Assembly (NCBI GenBank): GCA_900552075.1
Contig: URYL01000008.1
Location: 1-64,000, forward strand
From: an uncultured Bacteroides sp.
GTDB lineage: Bacteria; Bacteroidota; Bacteroidia; Bacteroidales; Bacteroidaceae
Length of the DNA: 64,000 nt
Direction: 5' to 3'
The position numbers and the translations under genes were made by a program. The notes below the pieces were generated by a model. It saw nothing but the letters and a program-made list of their open reading frames with translations, did not search any database and was not told where the DNA came from. This document shows positions 33,662 to 43,543 of the stretch, piece by piece (position 1 is the first letter of the stretch; every line of letters starts with the position of its first letter).

Positions 33662-35653
33662 TTACAACAAATCCTTCAGACGTTCTATCAATTCGTTTCC
33701 AAGTGCAGTTTTCACCTTGATATGTTCAAGCACAGCCGTCACGAACGGATTACTTTCGAACACGCCCCGCACTTCTTCAAAGTCACGTACTTTTTCCTCG
33801 CTGCTTCCATCGGCCCCAAATCCAGTCATGGAGGTCAGCGAAAATTCTTTCTTGGCATCTTCATATACCATTTTATCGAGTCCAACCACTGCCTTTTGCC
33901 ACTGGTGCACGATGGACACAATATCTGCTGCCGTCACTTCGTCGGCCTGCAAGCCGTAAAACTCCAGCATTTTTTCATAAGCCCACGTCCATTCATAGAT
34001 GTAATAATGGGAGTGCATATCCGCAAAACGGCTGTGTATCTCATCTACAGATGTCAACCGCCCGCACTCAATATCCTCCATTAACCGTTCAATCTCGCTT
34101 TTCGGTGCAATCAATCCGGAGATATCGACCCATTCTCCCGTACCGACCGGAGTGTCCGGTAACAACCGTTTCCGGATTTCTTCATCAGAAGTAAAATGGA
34201 TATTTTCCAAGCGCTTAATCACGGAATTACCCAAAAACTTGTGAATCGCCGTTTCGTAGAACTTAATTCCTTTGTTCAAGGAAGAGTTCTTGATCTTCGC
34301 GCTCTGATAGGAATAGATTTCCGAAGTCTCTCCCGATACCCGGGCCAACTCCTTCAGAATCCGGCATCCGGCCATCATCTTCTGAATGGTATACGGGCTC
34401 AGCAAGTTGTAATTAATCTGGTCCAACCGGTTCGGGTCTTTCCGCTTGTCACGTTTGGGCCATTTCTGCGCATCGCGAATGGTACCCACACTCCGCAAAT
34501 TGACCCCCGGTACCAGATACGTGGTATTTTTCTCCTCTATCAAATAAGAAAAAGGCAGATTGGAAGTGTCCGGATGCGTTACATGACGCCCCATCACCAA
34601 TGAAAAGGCACCAATACGAGCCGGCCACAACACATAAGAATCAGAGGTCGTCTTGGCCCCCCGTTCCAGCGTTCCCTGATGAATCGGCCCCAGCTTGTAC
34701 ATGTGATTGCTTTGGTTTGAACCCGAACCCGCATTCATGAACGAGAACATACCTGCAATCAATAAAGTCGATTTATGATGTGTCACCGTGAAAGGTCCTG
34801 CAAAAATGGCACAAGCCTCTCCGTTTTCTTCCTGACAGTTGCTGAAGAACAACGAATCGGAAGCCGAATACGTGTGTCCCAGATGACACGCCTGCCCCAC
34901 AAAGCAGCGGGTCAGCATAGTACCATCTTCCACGTGAGAGCCACTTGAAATAATGAAATCATCGCACACCACTCCGTAACCGATATGCACCGGAGCCGCC
35001 TCATTACTGTTCACGCTTCCGTTCTTCAAACGCCCGGCCCCTTCCACCTGACAATAATCGCCAATCCGCACATTCTTGATGTAACCCGCATTAACAATCG
35101 TGACATGATGTCCAATCGTTCCCGTCTCCGAAGCATGCTCTTCTGAATAGGCCTCGATAATCTGCCGCATTTTCTCAATCAGCGCCGGACGATGGCGGTA
35201 AAGCGCCATGATATAGGCCTGATGGGCCGACAGACGGTCGTGTATGATCACCTCACGTCCTCCCGTTTCATTCAGGACCGAAACCTCCACCCCATTTCCA
35301 AAACGGCTCCGACAATCAACCAGAATAATATCCACATTCTCGATAAAGGTATCCTGTCCGATTTCGTAATTGGCAATATAATTCTTGACATTTTCAATAT
35401 AACAATTATCCCCCACCGACACATTGTGCAGGGTAGCATAATACAATCCCGAATGCTTGGCTATCCCGCCTGCCAGTGTAAACTCTTTTTCAAAGACTCC
35501 CAGCCGTACTTTTCCCGAAAAGCGGGTATGATGGATATGATCTGTTCGGAAGCCCTCAGCCACTTCTACGCTCTTCCAGGCGGAAGCCACACAATGCTGT
35601 GCCTCCAGTCGCGCAATTTCTTCTTGTGTCAGTGAACGATAGTGTTGTGTCAT
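33662..35653 (-). CDS. DUF4954 left-handed beta-helix protein
   Basis: A 663-residue cytoplasmic protein with no signal peptide. The middle contains hexapeptide-like left-handed beta-helix turns (VSVGDNCYIENVKNYI, IGHHVTIVNAGYIKN, VRIGDYCQVEGAG), as in UDP-sugar acyltransferases and nucleotidyltransferases. This family is named DUF4954 and sometimes labelled UDP-N-acetylglucosamine pyrophosphorylase-like; no nucleotidyl-transfer motif is visible. The C-terminal 200 residues are helical. It is the middle gene of the HflX to TlpA group, 19 bp after HflX. It may be an acyltransferase-type enzyme, but the reaction is not known. Confidence 0.8.
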   Translation of the reverse strand: MTQHYRSLTQEEIARLEAQHCVASAWKSVEVAEGFRTDHIHHTRFSGKVRLGVFEKEFTLAGGIAKHSGLYYATLHNVSVGDNCYIENVKNYIANYEIGQDTFIENVDIILVDCRSRFGNGVEVSVLNETGGREVIIHDRLSAHQAYIMALYRHRPALIEKMRQIIEAYSEEHASETGTIGHHVTIVNAGYIKNVRIGDYCQVEGAGRLKNGSVNSNEAAPVHIGYGVVCDDFIISSGSHVEDGTMLTRCFVGQACHLGHTYSASDSLFFSNCQEENGEACAIFAGPFTVTHHKSTLLIAGMFSFMNAGSGSNQSNHMYKLGPIHQGTLERGAKTTSDSYVLWPARIGAFSLVMGRHVTHPDTSNLPFSYLIEEKNTTYLVPGVNLRSVGTIRDAQKWPKRDKRKDPNRLDQINYNLLSPYTIQKMMAGCRILKELARVSGETSEIYSYQSAKIKNSSLNKGIKFYETAIHKFLGNSVIKRLENIHFTSDEEIRKRLLPDTPVGTGEWVDISGLIAPKSEIERLMEDIECGRLTSVDEIHSRFADMHSHYYIYEWTWAYEKMLEFYGLQADEVTAADIVSIVHQWQKAVVGLDKMVYEDAKKEFSLTSMTGFGADGSSEEKVRDFEEVRGVFESNPFVTAVLEHIKVKTALGNELIERLKDLL

Positions 35654-35672
35654 CTTTTATCTTTTTGGTCGG

Positions 35673-36929
35673 TTATTCTTCGTCGTAGGTCTGATACAGA
35701 AAATCATTGTAAGGATATTTCTGCACATGCAGTTCCCTTACCTTTTTATATAATAGGTCGCGGAACTGTTCGATGTTGGTCTTCTCCCGGGCAGAAATGA
35801 AAATGCAGTTGTCGTTCAATTTCGCCATCCAAGTATGCATCAGTTCCTCCAACGTGATATTTTCTTTTGTCTTCGGAGTCAGGTCGTCTTCTGCCTTCTC
35901 CACATAGGTATAGGCATCCACCTTATTAAATACAATCATACTCGGTTTCCCACCTGCTCCCAAATCGGCAATGGTCTTTTCCACCACCTGAATCTGTTCT
36001 TCAAAATCCGGATGAGAAATATCAACCACGTGTACCAACAAATCAGCTTCACGCACCTCGTCCAACGTCGACTTGAACGAATCGACCAGGTCAGTCGGCA
36101 ATTTCCGAATGAATCCAACCGTATCGGACAACAGGAAAGGAAGATTCTCGATAATCACCTTGCGCACTGTGGTGTCCAGCGTGGCGAACAGTTTGTTTTC
36201 CGCAAACACATCACTCTTTGCCAGCAGATTCATCAACGTAGATTTTCCCACATTGGTATATCCCACCAGCGCCACACGAATCAAGCGTCCGCGGTTCTTA
36301 CGCTGAGTGGATTTCTGTGTATCAATTTCAGCCAGACGCTGCTTCAGCAAGGCCATTCGGTTCAAGATGATACGGCGGTCCATTTCCAGCTGAGTTTCAC
36401 CCGGGCCGCGCAAACCCACGGAACCTTTACCACCTCCAGCACCGGAACCACCTCCCTGACGTTCCAAGTGTGTCCACAAACGCTGCAAACGCGGAAGCAT
36501 GTATTTATATTGCGCCAGTTCCACCTGCGTCTTGGCATTGGCCGTCTGTGCCCGCATGGCAAAAATATCCAGGATTAATGAAGTACGGTCAAGTATTTTG
36601 ACTTTCAGCTCATTTTCAATGTTACGGATTTGCTTCGCCGAGAGCTCGTCATCGAAAATCACCATTCCGATTTCAGTCTCCTCATTTTCATTCTGAACAG
36701 CCAAGTATTCTTTGATTTCCTGTAATTTACCCTTTCCTACATACGTCACAGAGTTAGGGGTGTCCAACTTCTGGGTGAAGCGTTTCACCACCTCCGCCCC
36801 TGCCGTCTCCGCCAGGAAAGCCAGTTCGTCCAAGTATTCATTGGTCTTACGTTCATTCTGAGTCTGGGTTATCAAACCCACCAGCGCAGCCTTTTCGGTC
36901 TGCGCATCCGATATCACAAATTCCTTCAT
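35673..36929 (-). CDS. hflX: GTPase HflX
   Basis: A 418-residue GTPase. The N-terminal HflX domain has TYVGKGKLQEIKEYL, RTSLILDIFAMRAQT and a Gly-rich GGGSGAGGGKGSVGLRGPGE segment (about 159-178). The GTP-binding domain has GYTNVGKS (223-230), DTVGFIRKLP and NKVDA. HflX splits stalled ribosomes and is linked to heat shock. The start codon lies 29 bp from a good -7 box. It leads the HflX, DUF4954, TlpA operon. Confidence 0.95.
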   Translation of the reverse strand: MKEFVISDAQTEKAALVGLITQTQNERKTNEYLDELAFLAETAGAEVVKRFTQKLDTPNSVTYVGKGKLQEIKEYLAVQNENEETEIGMVIFDDELSAKQIRNIENELKVKILDRTSLILDIFAMRAQTANAKTQVELAQYKYMLPRLQRLWTHLERQGGGSGAGGGKGSVGLRGPGETQLEMDRRIILNRMALLKQRLAEIDTQKSTQRKNRGRLIRVALVGYTNVGKSTLMNLLAKSDVFAENKLFATLDTTVRKVIIENLPFLLSDTVGFIRKLPTDLVDSFKSTLDEVREADLLVHVVDISHPDFEEQIQVVEKTIADLGAGGKPSMIVFNKVDAYTYVEKAEDDLTPKTKENITLEELMHTWMAKLNDNCIFISAREKTNIEQFRDLLYKKVRELHVQKYPYNDFLYQTYDEE

Positions 36930-36957
36930 TCAGTGTAAATCTAATTTCTATATGTCG

Positions 36958-36965
36958 CAAATATA
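36958..36965 (-). promoter_or_regulatory. -7 element of the hflX operon
   Basis: On the minus strand this reads TATATTTG, an exact TAnnTTTG match. The expected -33 position lies within the hairpin at 36969-37005, so the upstream terminator and this promoter share DNA. Confidence 0.6.
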
Positions 36966-36968
36966 CAG

Positions 36969-37005
36969 AAAAAGAGCGCACCCCATTACAAGATGCGCTC
37001 TTTTT
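36969..37005 (-). terminator. Terminator of the first SusCD operon
   Basis: A 12-bp stem (36969-36980 with 36994-37005) with a 13-nt loop ends in five T on the minus strand, just after the susD-like stop. Confidence 0.8.
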
Positions 37006-37019
37006 TATTTCATTAATCC

Positions 37020-38408
37020 CTACTTGTTCAAGTCCGGATTCATCAATTCCTCACTTTGCGGGATAGGCCAGATATAGCCGTTGCTCTGCGGGGTAATCTG
37101 TACTTTCCGCTCAAAGTTCGCTCCACGGCGCAACACGTCAATTCCACGCATTGCTTCACCGATAAACTCCAGACGACGTTCATTGTAAACAGCCTGCTTC
37201 AACCCCTCACCCGACAAGCGATCGATATCCAACTGATTGCTTGCTGCCGGCAAAGAACGGAAACGCACCTGTTTCAAGCATTCCCGAGCTTGTGCTTCAT
37301 TCTCCGTTCCACCCAAGTTGACATAACATTCAGCCAGATTCAGCAAGGTTTCCGCATATCGGAAAATCGGAGCCCAGTCCAATTTTTGTGCCGCATCGGT
37401 AAACTTCATCAGCTGATTCTTGTCATTCTTCATCTGCACACGGGCATCTTCCACTGCATTGTAATTCGGCTTGCTCATAATACCATTTTCCATGTCTACC
37501 CACAGAATCGTATTCTTGGCATGATAATACTCAGCCAAACCCTGCTGCGTATTCGGACGGTTTGTTTCTTTCATCGGCAGAGAAAAAATCGTTTCATCCG
37601 TATAATAAGGTGCCTTAAACAAATCAGCAAACTTTGGAGTCAGTTCATAACCTGAAACCAATTTTCCGACCTTCACCGCTTCTGTCCAATTGTTCATCGC
37701 CATATACACACGCATTTTCAACATGTAGGCAGCCGCTTGTGTGGCACGTGTCACAGTCTCTTCGCTTGCTGCTGTCTTTACAGGCAGAGCATTGACATTC
37801 TCCAAATCTGAAAGAATCTGCTCGTACACTTCTTTCACCGTGGAACGCTTCAAGGCATTGTTTTCTCCGTCTTTTTCCGCTTTCAGGCGCAAAGGTACAG
37901 ATTTCGCTTCCGGAGCAATCACATAAGGAGTAGCATATAAATTGTTCAAATAATAATAAGCAAAAGCACGTACAAACTTAGCCTCGGCCTTGTACTGTTC
38001 ATATTTTTCACCAGCTACTTCCTTCGCCTTTTCTAATTCCTCTAAAAAAGTATTGGCACGGTTAATAGCCGCATACGCCATACTCCAAGTCACCGTGTTT
38101 TCTGCATCTGTTTTACCTACATTAAATTTATAGGTATTGGCCAGTGTGACGAGATTCGGATCTGCGTTCACAATATCCTCACTCCGGTTATCAAATACCA
38201 GATAGGTCTTGCCTCCCATAAAAGAATTCGACGCATCATTTTTTAACGAACCATACAATCCCAACATAGTTGCTTCCAGACGGTCTGCATTATTGTAAAT
38301 GTCGCCCGGCTCAATGTACAAAGGTGGTTCCTGATCCAAGAAACTACTGCTACAGCTGCTCAATGCAGCTCCAGCCAACAAGATTGAATATACAATATAT
38401 TTTTTCAT
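37020..38408 (-). CDS. SusD/RagB family outer membrane lipoprotein
   Basis: About 462 residues from the ATG at 38408; the longer frame starts before the signal peptide. Lipobox LSSC with SSSFLDQEPPLYIEP after it is typical of RagB/SusD lipoproteins. The middle is helical TPR-like (DNRSEDIVNADP, YAAINRANTFLEELE, KFVRAFAYYYLNNLYATPYV), and the end has NERRLEFIGEAMRGIDVLRRG and YIWPIPQSEELMNPDL, the family's C-terminal consensus. It binds glycans or peptides at the cell surface and caps the SusC channel encoded 29 bp upstream. Confidence 0.92.
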   Translation of the reverse strand: MKKYIVYSILLAGAALSSCSSSFLDQEPPLYIEPGDIYNNADRLEATMLGLYGSLKNDASNSFMGGKTYLVFDNRSEDIVNADPNLVTLANTYKFNVGKTDAENTVTWSMAYAAINRANTFLEELEKAKEVAGEKYEQYKAEAKFVRAFAYYYLNNLYATPYVIAPEAKSVPLRLKAEKDGENNALKRSTVKEVYEQILSDLENVNALPVKTAASEETVTRATQAAAYMLKMRVYMAMNNWTEAVKVGKLVSGYELTPKFADLFKAPYYTDETIFSLPMKETNRPNTQQGLAEYYHAKNTILWVDMENGIMSKPNYNAVEDARVQMKNDKNQLMKFTDAAQKLDWAPIFRYAETLLNLAECYVNLGGTENEAQARECLKQVRFRSLPAASNQLDIDRLSGEGLKQAVYNERRLEFIGEAMRGIDVLRRGANFERKVQITPQSNGYIWPIPQSEELMNPDLNK

Positions 38409-38437
38409 TATAATCTGCGTTTTTTTAAGTCTAACAA

Positions 38438-41400
38438 TCAAAATGCCAAGTTCACACCGAATGTGTATGTACGCGCCTGTGGCAATGTATTCTTATCCGT
38501 ACCCGGAGCCAGCGTTGCATTTGTCGTGTTCGACATCACCTCCGGATCCATTCCCGAATAGCCTGTGAGAACGAACAAGTTCTGCACCTGCGCGTAAACA
38601 CGCAGCTTGCTGATTCCGATTGCACTGGCCCAGTGTTTTGTATTGAAAGTATAACCCAAGGAAATATTCTTCAAACGCAAGTAATCTCCCTTCTCCACCC
38701 ATTGCGTGATAGGCATGGCCGAACCATTGGAATAATTGTCACCATATATTGGTTTAGGGAACATCGCATTCTTTCTTTCCGGAGTCCAGTAGTTCTGAAG
38801 CACCTCCTTCGAATTGTTCCAATAACGCATGTCGCTGACAGTAGCCTTCGTACCATTATATATATAATTTCCACCCGAGAACTGGAAGAACAACGACAGG
38901 TCAAAGTTCTTGTAAGAGAAATTATTGCTCCATCCACCGTACCAAGTAGGCAAAGTATTACCACTGATGACAGGCTTTAGGGTCCCCTCATAAGGTGTTC
39001 CATCCTCATGCATCCAGCGTGCTTCAGAAGAATGGTCGTACAACAGGCGCTCCCCATTTTCACCATAGAACACGCGAAGTCCGGTTTCCGGATCCACTCC
39101 GCCAGTCGGTGTCAGATACAACTGACCGATAGATTTGCCGGGAACAGTTATGTTTGTAATTTCCACTCCGCTGGCATCCCCTTTGATGATATTTTCCAGA
39201 CCGTTTGCCAAAGCAACCACCTTATTGCGAGTAGTTGTAATATTGAAGCTGGTATTCCATTTGAAAGGCCCGTCACGAAGGATATCCGCCGAAACAGTGA
39301 TTTCCACTCCCGAATTGGTCATCTTTCCCGCATTGGTAGTCAGGATATTCCCCGGAAGCCCCTTTGAAGGAGCCTGCGGCACATCCAAAATCAAATCGGA
39401 CGACTTGGTATAGAAATAATCGAAATCAATATCGATGCGATCAAGCACACGGGCACTGAAACCTACGTCATATTTTTCAGAAGATTCCCATTTCAGATTC
39501 GGGTCTGCAATTTTAGCCAGACGATAAGAGCCCTGAGAACCATAATAATAAGGTGAATAGAAAGAACGTGAAGCATAGTCACTGATGTTCGTATTACCGA
39601 CAACTCCATAACTACCCTTTATTTTCAAATCATCCACCACATGCTTGAGTGGCTGGAAGAACCGTTCTTCCGACACGCGCCATGCAGCCGATACGCCGCC
39701 GAAGTTACCCCAGCGATTGTTCTTGCTCAATGCCGAAAGGCCATCACGACGGAAATTCACAGAAAGCATGTATTTGGAGGCAAAGTCATAATTGACACGT
39801 CCGAAGTAAGATACCATGGAACTCTTTGACAGGTCACCCGAAGCCGTGGCATTGGCATAAGTTCCCTGGAAATTGGTGAACTTATCATCCTGCAAGCCCG
39901 TACGAGCCGCATCCCATTCACTGTAACTGCTCTCCGTAGCTTCCATACCCACCAAGAAATTAAAATGGTGCCGGTTTGCCATCACATCATACGTAGCCGT
40001 ATTGGTCCAAGTCCAGATACTGCTGTGCACAGCCGCATTGAAAGCATATCCTCCGTTATTCACTCCGTCACCATGATTCGGCGACCAGAAACGAGAATTC
40101 TCGATACGGGCATCATCAATATTATACTGCGTTTTCAAAACAAGTCCTTTCACCGGAGTCACTTCCGCAAAGAAGCTGCTCAGGATACGATTCACATCCA
40201 CATTAGTCTTGTTACCCAGTTCCACCAATGCCACCGGGTTGGAGAATGTGTTCATCACTGCATTCGGTCCATACCCCAACACACCCAACGAGCGGTCATA
40301 ATATCCTTTTCCGTTCTCATCATAAATAGGAATATTAGGGGAATTGGCCAAAGCCATACGGGGGAAACCTCCCACGGCAAAATTCGAGCCATTACGGGCT
40401 GCATCCACCTGAGCCGTAGAGCTGACATTCACACTCGAGTTCATGCCAATCTTCAACCAATCCGTCACCGTAGCCACGATGTTGGCTTTACCCCCCAAAC
40501 GTTTGTAGCTGTCACCCACAACAATACCCTTCTGCGTATTGTAGTTGGCCGACATATAATACTTCACTTTTTCAGTACCGCCACTCACTGCTACAGTCTG
40601 GTCCTGTGTAAATCCATTCTGGAATACCGCATCTGCCCAATTAGAGTCTACCCCCGGCATCAAGTTGAACGCTTTGTCGCCAAAGGCCGGATTGGCGATG
40701 AATGTACGGTCCATTTTTGCCAGCTCGGCAGCCACATCCGTACCGTATGCATTACGAACCGCCATGTTCTTAAAGTCCACATACTCCTGCGCATTCATCA
40801 TGTCGATGAACTTGGTACGATTGGAAAAACCCACAGAAGCGTCATACGTCACTTTCGCTTTCCCACTGCCACCCTGTTTGGTGGTAATCAGCACGACCCC
40901 GTTTGCAGCACGTGAACCATAAAGAGCTGCTGCTGCTGCATCCTTCAACACATCAATTGAAAGAATATCGGCTGGATTGATATCGGCCAACGCATTGGCG
41001 TTACCCAATCCTCCTCCCAAGTCACCCGACTGAATCGGCATACCGTCTACCACGTACAAAGGAGATGTACCTGAGGTAATTGAATTCACACCACGGATAT
41101 GCACTACCGGTGCCTGGCCTACACCTCCTGAAGGAGTCGTCACATTCAAACCTGAAGCACGTCCCTGCATCATCTGGTCCAGACTGGTGTTGGGCACATC
41201 CTTCAACGCATCGTTACGGATAGAGGCCACCGAGGCTGTCACCGTGCGTGCACTCTGCGTACCATACGCCACTACAACCACTTCGTCCAAAGCCTGCGCA
41301 TCCGACTTCAGCACCACATTTACCACCGACTTCACAGGTACTTCCTGACTCTGCAAGCCGATAAAAGAAACAACCAGGAATTTTGCCGAGGCCGGCACTC

Positions 41401-41593
41401 CAGTAATTGTAAAGTTTCCATCGATATCGGTCACTGTTCCTACAGTCGTACCCTTTACCAATACCGATGCGCCCACTACCGGCAGTCCGTCTTCATCGGA
41501 CGTTACATTACCGGTCACTTGAGAAATCTGGGCATTAGACAGACCAATCCCTATCAGGAGAAAGGTCACGAACCACGTGATTTTTTTCTTCAT
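38438..41593 (-). CDS. SusC/RagA TonB-dependent receptor (first pair)
   Basis: About 1051 residues from the ATG at 41593; the open frame upstream of it has no signal. A signal peptide (WFVTFLLIGIGLSNAQ) precedes a carboxypeptidase-D-like plug extension (VTGNVTSDEDGLPVVGASVLVKGTTVG), then the TonB box region (LDEVVVVAYGTQ), the plug (QMMQGRASGLNV, VVDGMPIQSGD, AAALYGSRAANGVVLITTKQ), a 22-strand barrel and a final Phe (TFGVNLAF). It forms a substrate-specific import complex with its SusD. Unlike the susC at 43544, it has a complete 5' end and lacks the 42-bp recombination sequence, so it is outside the invertible switch. Glycan-degrading genes are absent, so the substrate cannot be guessed. Confidence 0.94.
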   Translation of the reverse strand: MKKKITWFVTFLLIGIGLSNAQISQVTGNVTSDEDGLPVVGASVLVKGTTVGTVTDIDGNFTITGVPASAKFLVVSFIGLQSQEVPVKSVVNVVLKSDAQALDEVVVVAYGTQSARTVTASVASIRNDALKDVPNTSLDQMMQGRASGLNVTTPSGGVGQAPVVHIRGVNSITSGTSPLYVVDGMPIQSGDLGGGLGNANALADINPADILSIDVLKDAAAAALYGSRAANGVVLITTKQGGSGKAKVTYDASVGFSNRTKFIDMMNAQEYVDFKNMAVRNAYGTDVAAELAKMDRTFIANPAFGDKAFNLMPGVDSNWADAVFQNGFTQDQTVAVSGGTEKVKYYMSANYNTQKGIVVGDSYKRLGGKANIVATVTDWLKIGMNSSVNVSSTAQVDAARNGSNFAVGGFPRMALANSPNIPIYDENGKGYYDRSLGVLGYGPNAVMNTFSNPVALVELGNKTNVDVNRILSSFFAEVTPVKGLVLKTQYNIDDARIENSRFWSPNHGDGVNNGGYAFNAAVHSSIWTWTNTATYDVMANRHHFNFLVGMEATESSYSEWDAARTGLQDDKFTNFQGTYANATASGDLSKSSMVSYFGRVNYDFASKYMLSVNFRRDGLSALSKNNRWGNFGGVSAAWRVSEERFFQPLKHVVDDLKIKGSYGVVGNTNISDYASRSFYSPYYYGSQGSYRLAKIADPNLKWESSEKYDVGFSARVLDRIDIDFDYFYTKSSDLILDVPQAPSKGLPGNILTTNAGKMTNSGVEITVSADILRDGPFKWNTSFNITTTRNKVVALANGLENIIKGDASGVEITNITVPGKSIGQLYLTPTGGVDPETGLRVFYGENGERLLYDHSSEARWMHEDGTPYEGTLKPVISGNTLPTWYGGWSNNFSYKNFDLSLFFQFSGGNYIYNGTKATVSDMRYWNNSKEVLQNYWTPERKNAMFPKPIYGDNYSNGSAMPITQWVEKGDYLRLKNISLGYTFNTKHWASAIGISKLRVYAQVQNLFVLTGYSGMDPEVMSNTTNATLAPGTDKNTLPQARTYTFGVNLAF

Positions 41594-41940
41594 AAAATCT
41601 CTCTTTAGTTTAGTTAAGTTAAACAAGTATGTTTTCACAAACGGGCTGCTAAAATAATAAACTAAGGAGAATAAGTCAAACAGAGGGTATTCTTACACTT
41701 ATTCCATAGGCAGGAAACAAAATAATATTAAAAATAGATAAATAAATGATTCTTAAGGACTTGTATATATTTACCTATATTTATACAAACCGAATATAAA
41801 TAAAATAAAATTGCATATATTTTGCATTATTAACAAGATGATTCATATAAAAAGACCATATTTTAATGGGATATTACCAAAGAAGGAGGTATATCCATGA
41901 AAAGATATACCTCCTTCTTCCTCTTAGTTTATCTTACGAA
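41594..41940. other. Gene-free region between SusCD pairs
   Basis: A 347-bp, strongly AT-rich stretch. It must hold the promoter of the first susC (no clear -33/-7 box found) and contains the terminator at 41880-41919. I see no other structure. Confidence 0.5.
41880..41919 (-). terminator. Hairpin after the silent-cassette susD
   Basis: A 15-bp perfect stem (41880-41894 with 41905-41919) and a 10-nt loop, located 21 bp after the susD stop. The T-tract is short. Confidence 0.65.
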
Positions 41941-43521
41941 TTACACTGAAGGTTGCGGAGCTGCCGGATTATTGTCGGCTTCCGTAATACCCTTGTTGGT
42001 TTCCATTTCACATTGTGGAATACGGTAAATCATAATCTGAGATTCCGGCTCCAGATTGAACTGAACGATAGCCGCATAGTTTGTTCCCTTACGAATGATT
42101 GGCTTCTTCAGACGCAGAATATCAAACAACGCGAAACCTTCACCCCATAACTCCATACGACGCTGCAACCAGATTTCATCCTGCATAGCTTCTGCAGAAG
42201 AAGCGTTGCATACGTATGACGGATTACGATAAGTCTTCACGAAATTCTCCAATGTCTGTTTAGCCGTAGGCAGGTCTCCAGACATTGCTTCACCTTCTGC
42301 CTTGATCAGATACATTTCTTCCACACGCATCAGTGGCCAGTCTTGTGAGTTAGTGGTATTACCCATTACATCCTGATACGGACCAAATTTCACATTGGTA
42401 TAAGGAGCCAAACCAAAATAATCAATCACAGGAATACCTCCCACCGTTTTATTGTCCACCAAAGTAGAAGTTGTATCCGGAGAAATAAACCACTGTTTGC
42501 GGATATCTGTAGCAGGAATCTGATCATACAATGCAGAGCTTACATAACGGAAAGAACCCGTCAGTGTGGTATAACCGTTTCCAGTCAGTGAACACAAGTG
42601 AGAAGGCCAGTTGATAATACCTGTGGTAACCACATCATTATCTGGAGTAATCAACACTCCCCACAACCAAGAATCGGCAGAAGCTGAATTGAATGTCGGA
42701 TTAGACACTTCGCTGAGCGACTGAGGTGTTCCACCTTCAATGGCTTTTGCTGCATCCTTCGCCGCGTCTGCCCAATTCTGCATCAACAAGTTTGCACGAG
42801 CTCGCAAACCATAAGCCGTAGCTTCATCTATTTTATCCTTTGATGAACCATTGTCATAACCAGCCAACAAGGTAACCGCCTCATTCAAATCTTTCATAAT
42901 CTGGTCATAAACCTGCTGAACTGTCGCACGAGGATTGTTCTGCATCTCCTCTTCCGTCATATTCTCAGTGATAATAGGCACGCACAATGCATTTTCATGC
43001 CCTTTATAAGTAAACTGATAAATCTGAGCCAGGTTCATCAAATCGTATGCACGAGCCGCCAAGGCCTGTCCACGATAAACCAACATGGTTTCATCTTTCG
43101 TACCTTCCGTCAGCACAAGCACATCATTGGCAGTTTTCATATGATTGTAGAAAGTTTTCCAAATCAATTCATCTCCTGCACTTGTATAAAGACGGTCTGA
43201 ATAATTCTGTGCTGTAGCAAACCAGTTATAACCTGAAGTTGTACAAGGCATATCCTGTCCACCCTGTTCCAGGAACTGACTTACAGCAGCTACTCCATAG
43301 TCATTATGATAGGTAGTAGCATCATCCGAAATCGTTCCGAATGTATTCAATTTCGCAGCCATCGCATTGACACCTGCCACAACCATGTTCGGACGCTTGC
43401 TTATAATTTCCTCGTTCTGCCCATCTCCAACATACTGGCCTTCCGGAAGCTTATCCAGGTCACAGGAAGCCAGACATAAGGCAGCACCTACGAATACCAA
43501 ATATTTATTTGTCTTTTTCAT
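41941..43521 (-). CDS. SusD family lipoprotein of the silent cassette
   Basis: A 526-residue SusD/RagB protein: lipobox LASC followed by DLDKLPEG, then a helical TPR-like core (LIWKTFYNHMKTANDVLVLTE, ARAYDLMNLAQIYQF), and the C-terminal WLQRRMELWGEGFALFDILRLKKPI consensus. It follows the 5'-truncated susC at 43544 with a 22-bp gap and would be transcribed only with it. It is therefore expected to be silent in the present orientation and switched on after inversion of 46526-48584. It belongs to a different SusD subgroup from the partner at 51579, so the two states would present different ligand-binding lipoproteins. Confidence 0.9.
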   Translation of the reverse strand: MKKTNKYLVFVGAALCLASCDLDKLPEGQYVGDGQNEEIISKRPNMVVAGVNAMAAKLNTFGTISDDATTYHNDYGVAAVSQFLEQGGQDMPCTTSGYNWFATAQNYSDRLYTSAGDELIWKTFYNHMKTANDVLVLTEGTKDETMLVYRGQALAARAYDLMNLAQIYQFTYKGHENALCVPIITENMTEEEMQNNPRATVQQVYDQIMKDLNEAVTLLAGYDNGSSKDKIDEATAYGLRARANLLMQNWADAAKDAAKAIEGGTPQSLSEVSNPTFNSASADSWLWGVLITPDNDVVTTGIINWPSHLCSLTGNGYTTLTGSFRYVSSALYDQIPATDIRKQWFISPDTTSTLVDNKTVGGIPVIDYFGLAPYTNVKFGPYQDVMGNTTNSQDWPLMRVEEMYLIKAEGEAMSGDLPTAKQTLENFVKTYRNPSYVCNASSAEAMQDEIWLQRRMELWGEGFALFDILRLKKPIIRKGTNYAAIVQFNLEPESQIMIYRIPQCEMETNKGITEADNNPAAPQPSV

Positions 43522-43543
43522 ACGTTCTAAAACATTTAATTAA

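Noticed and set aside
39965..40915. Long plus-strand frame (316 codons) within the first susC
   Set aside because: It is the antisense shadow of a well-supported SusC barrel; composition follows the complementary codons.
38438..41593. First SusC as a third cassette of the invertible system
   Set aside because: It has its own complete 5' end and lacks the 42-bp sequence and its AGTTCC core at the equivalent codons.
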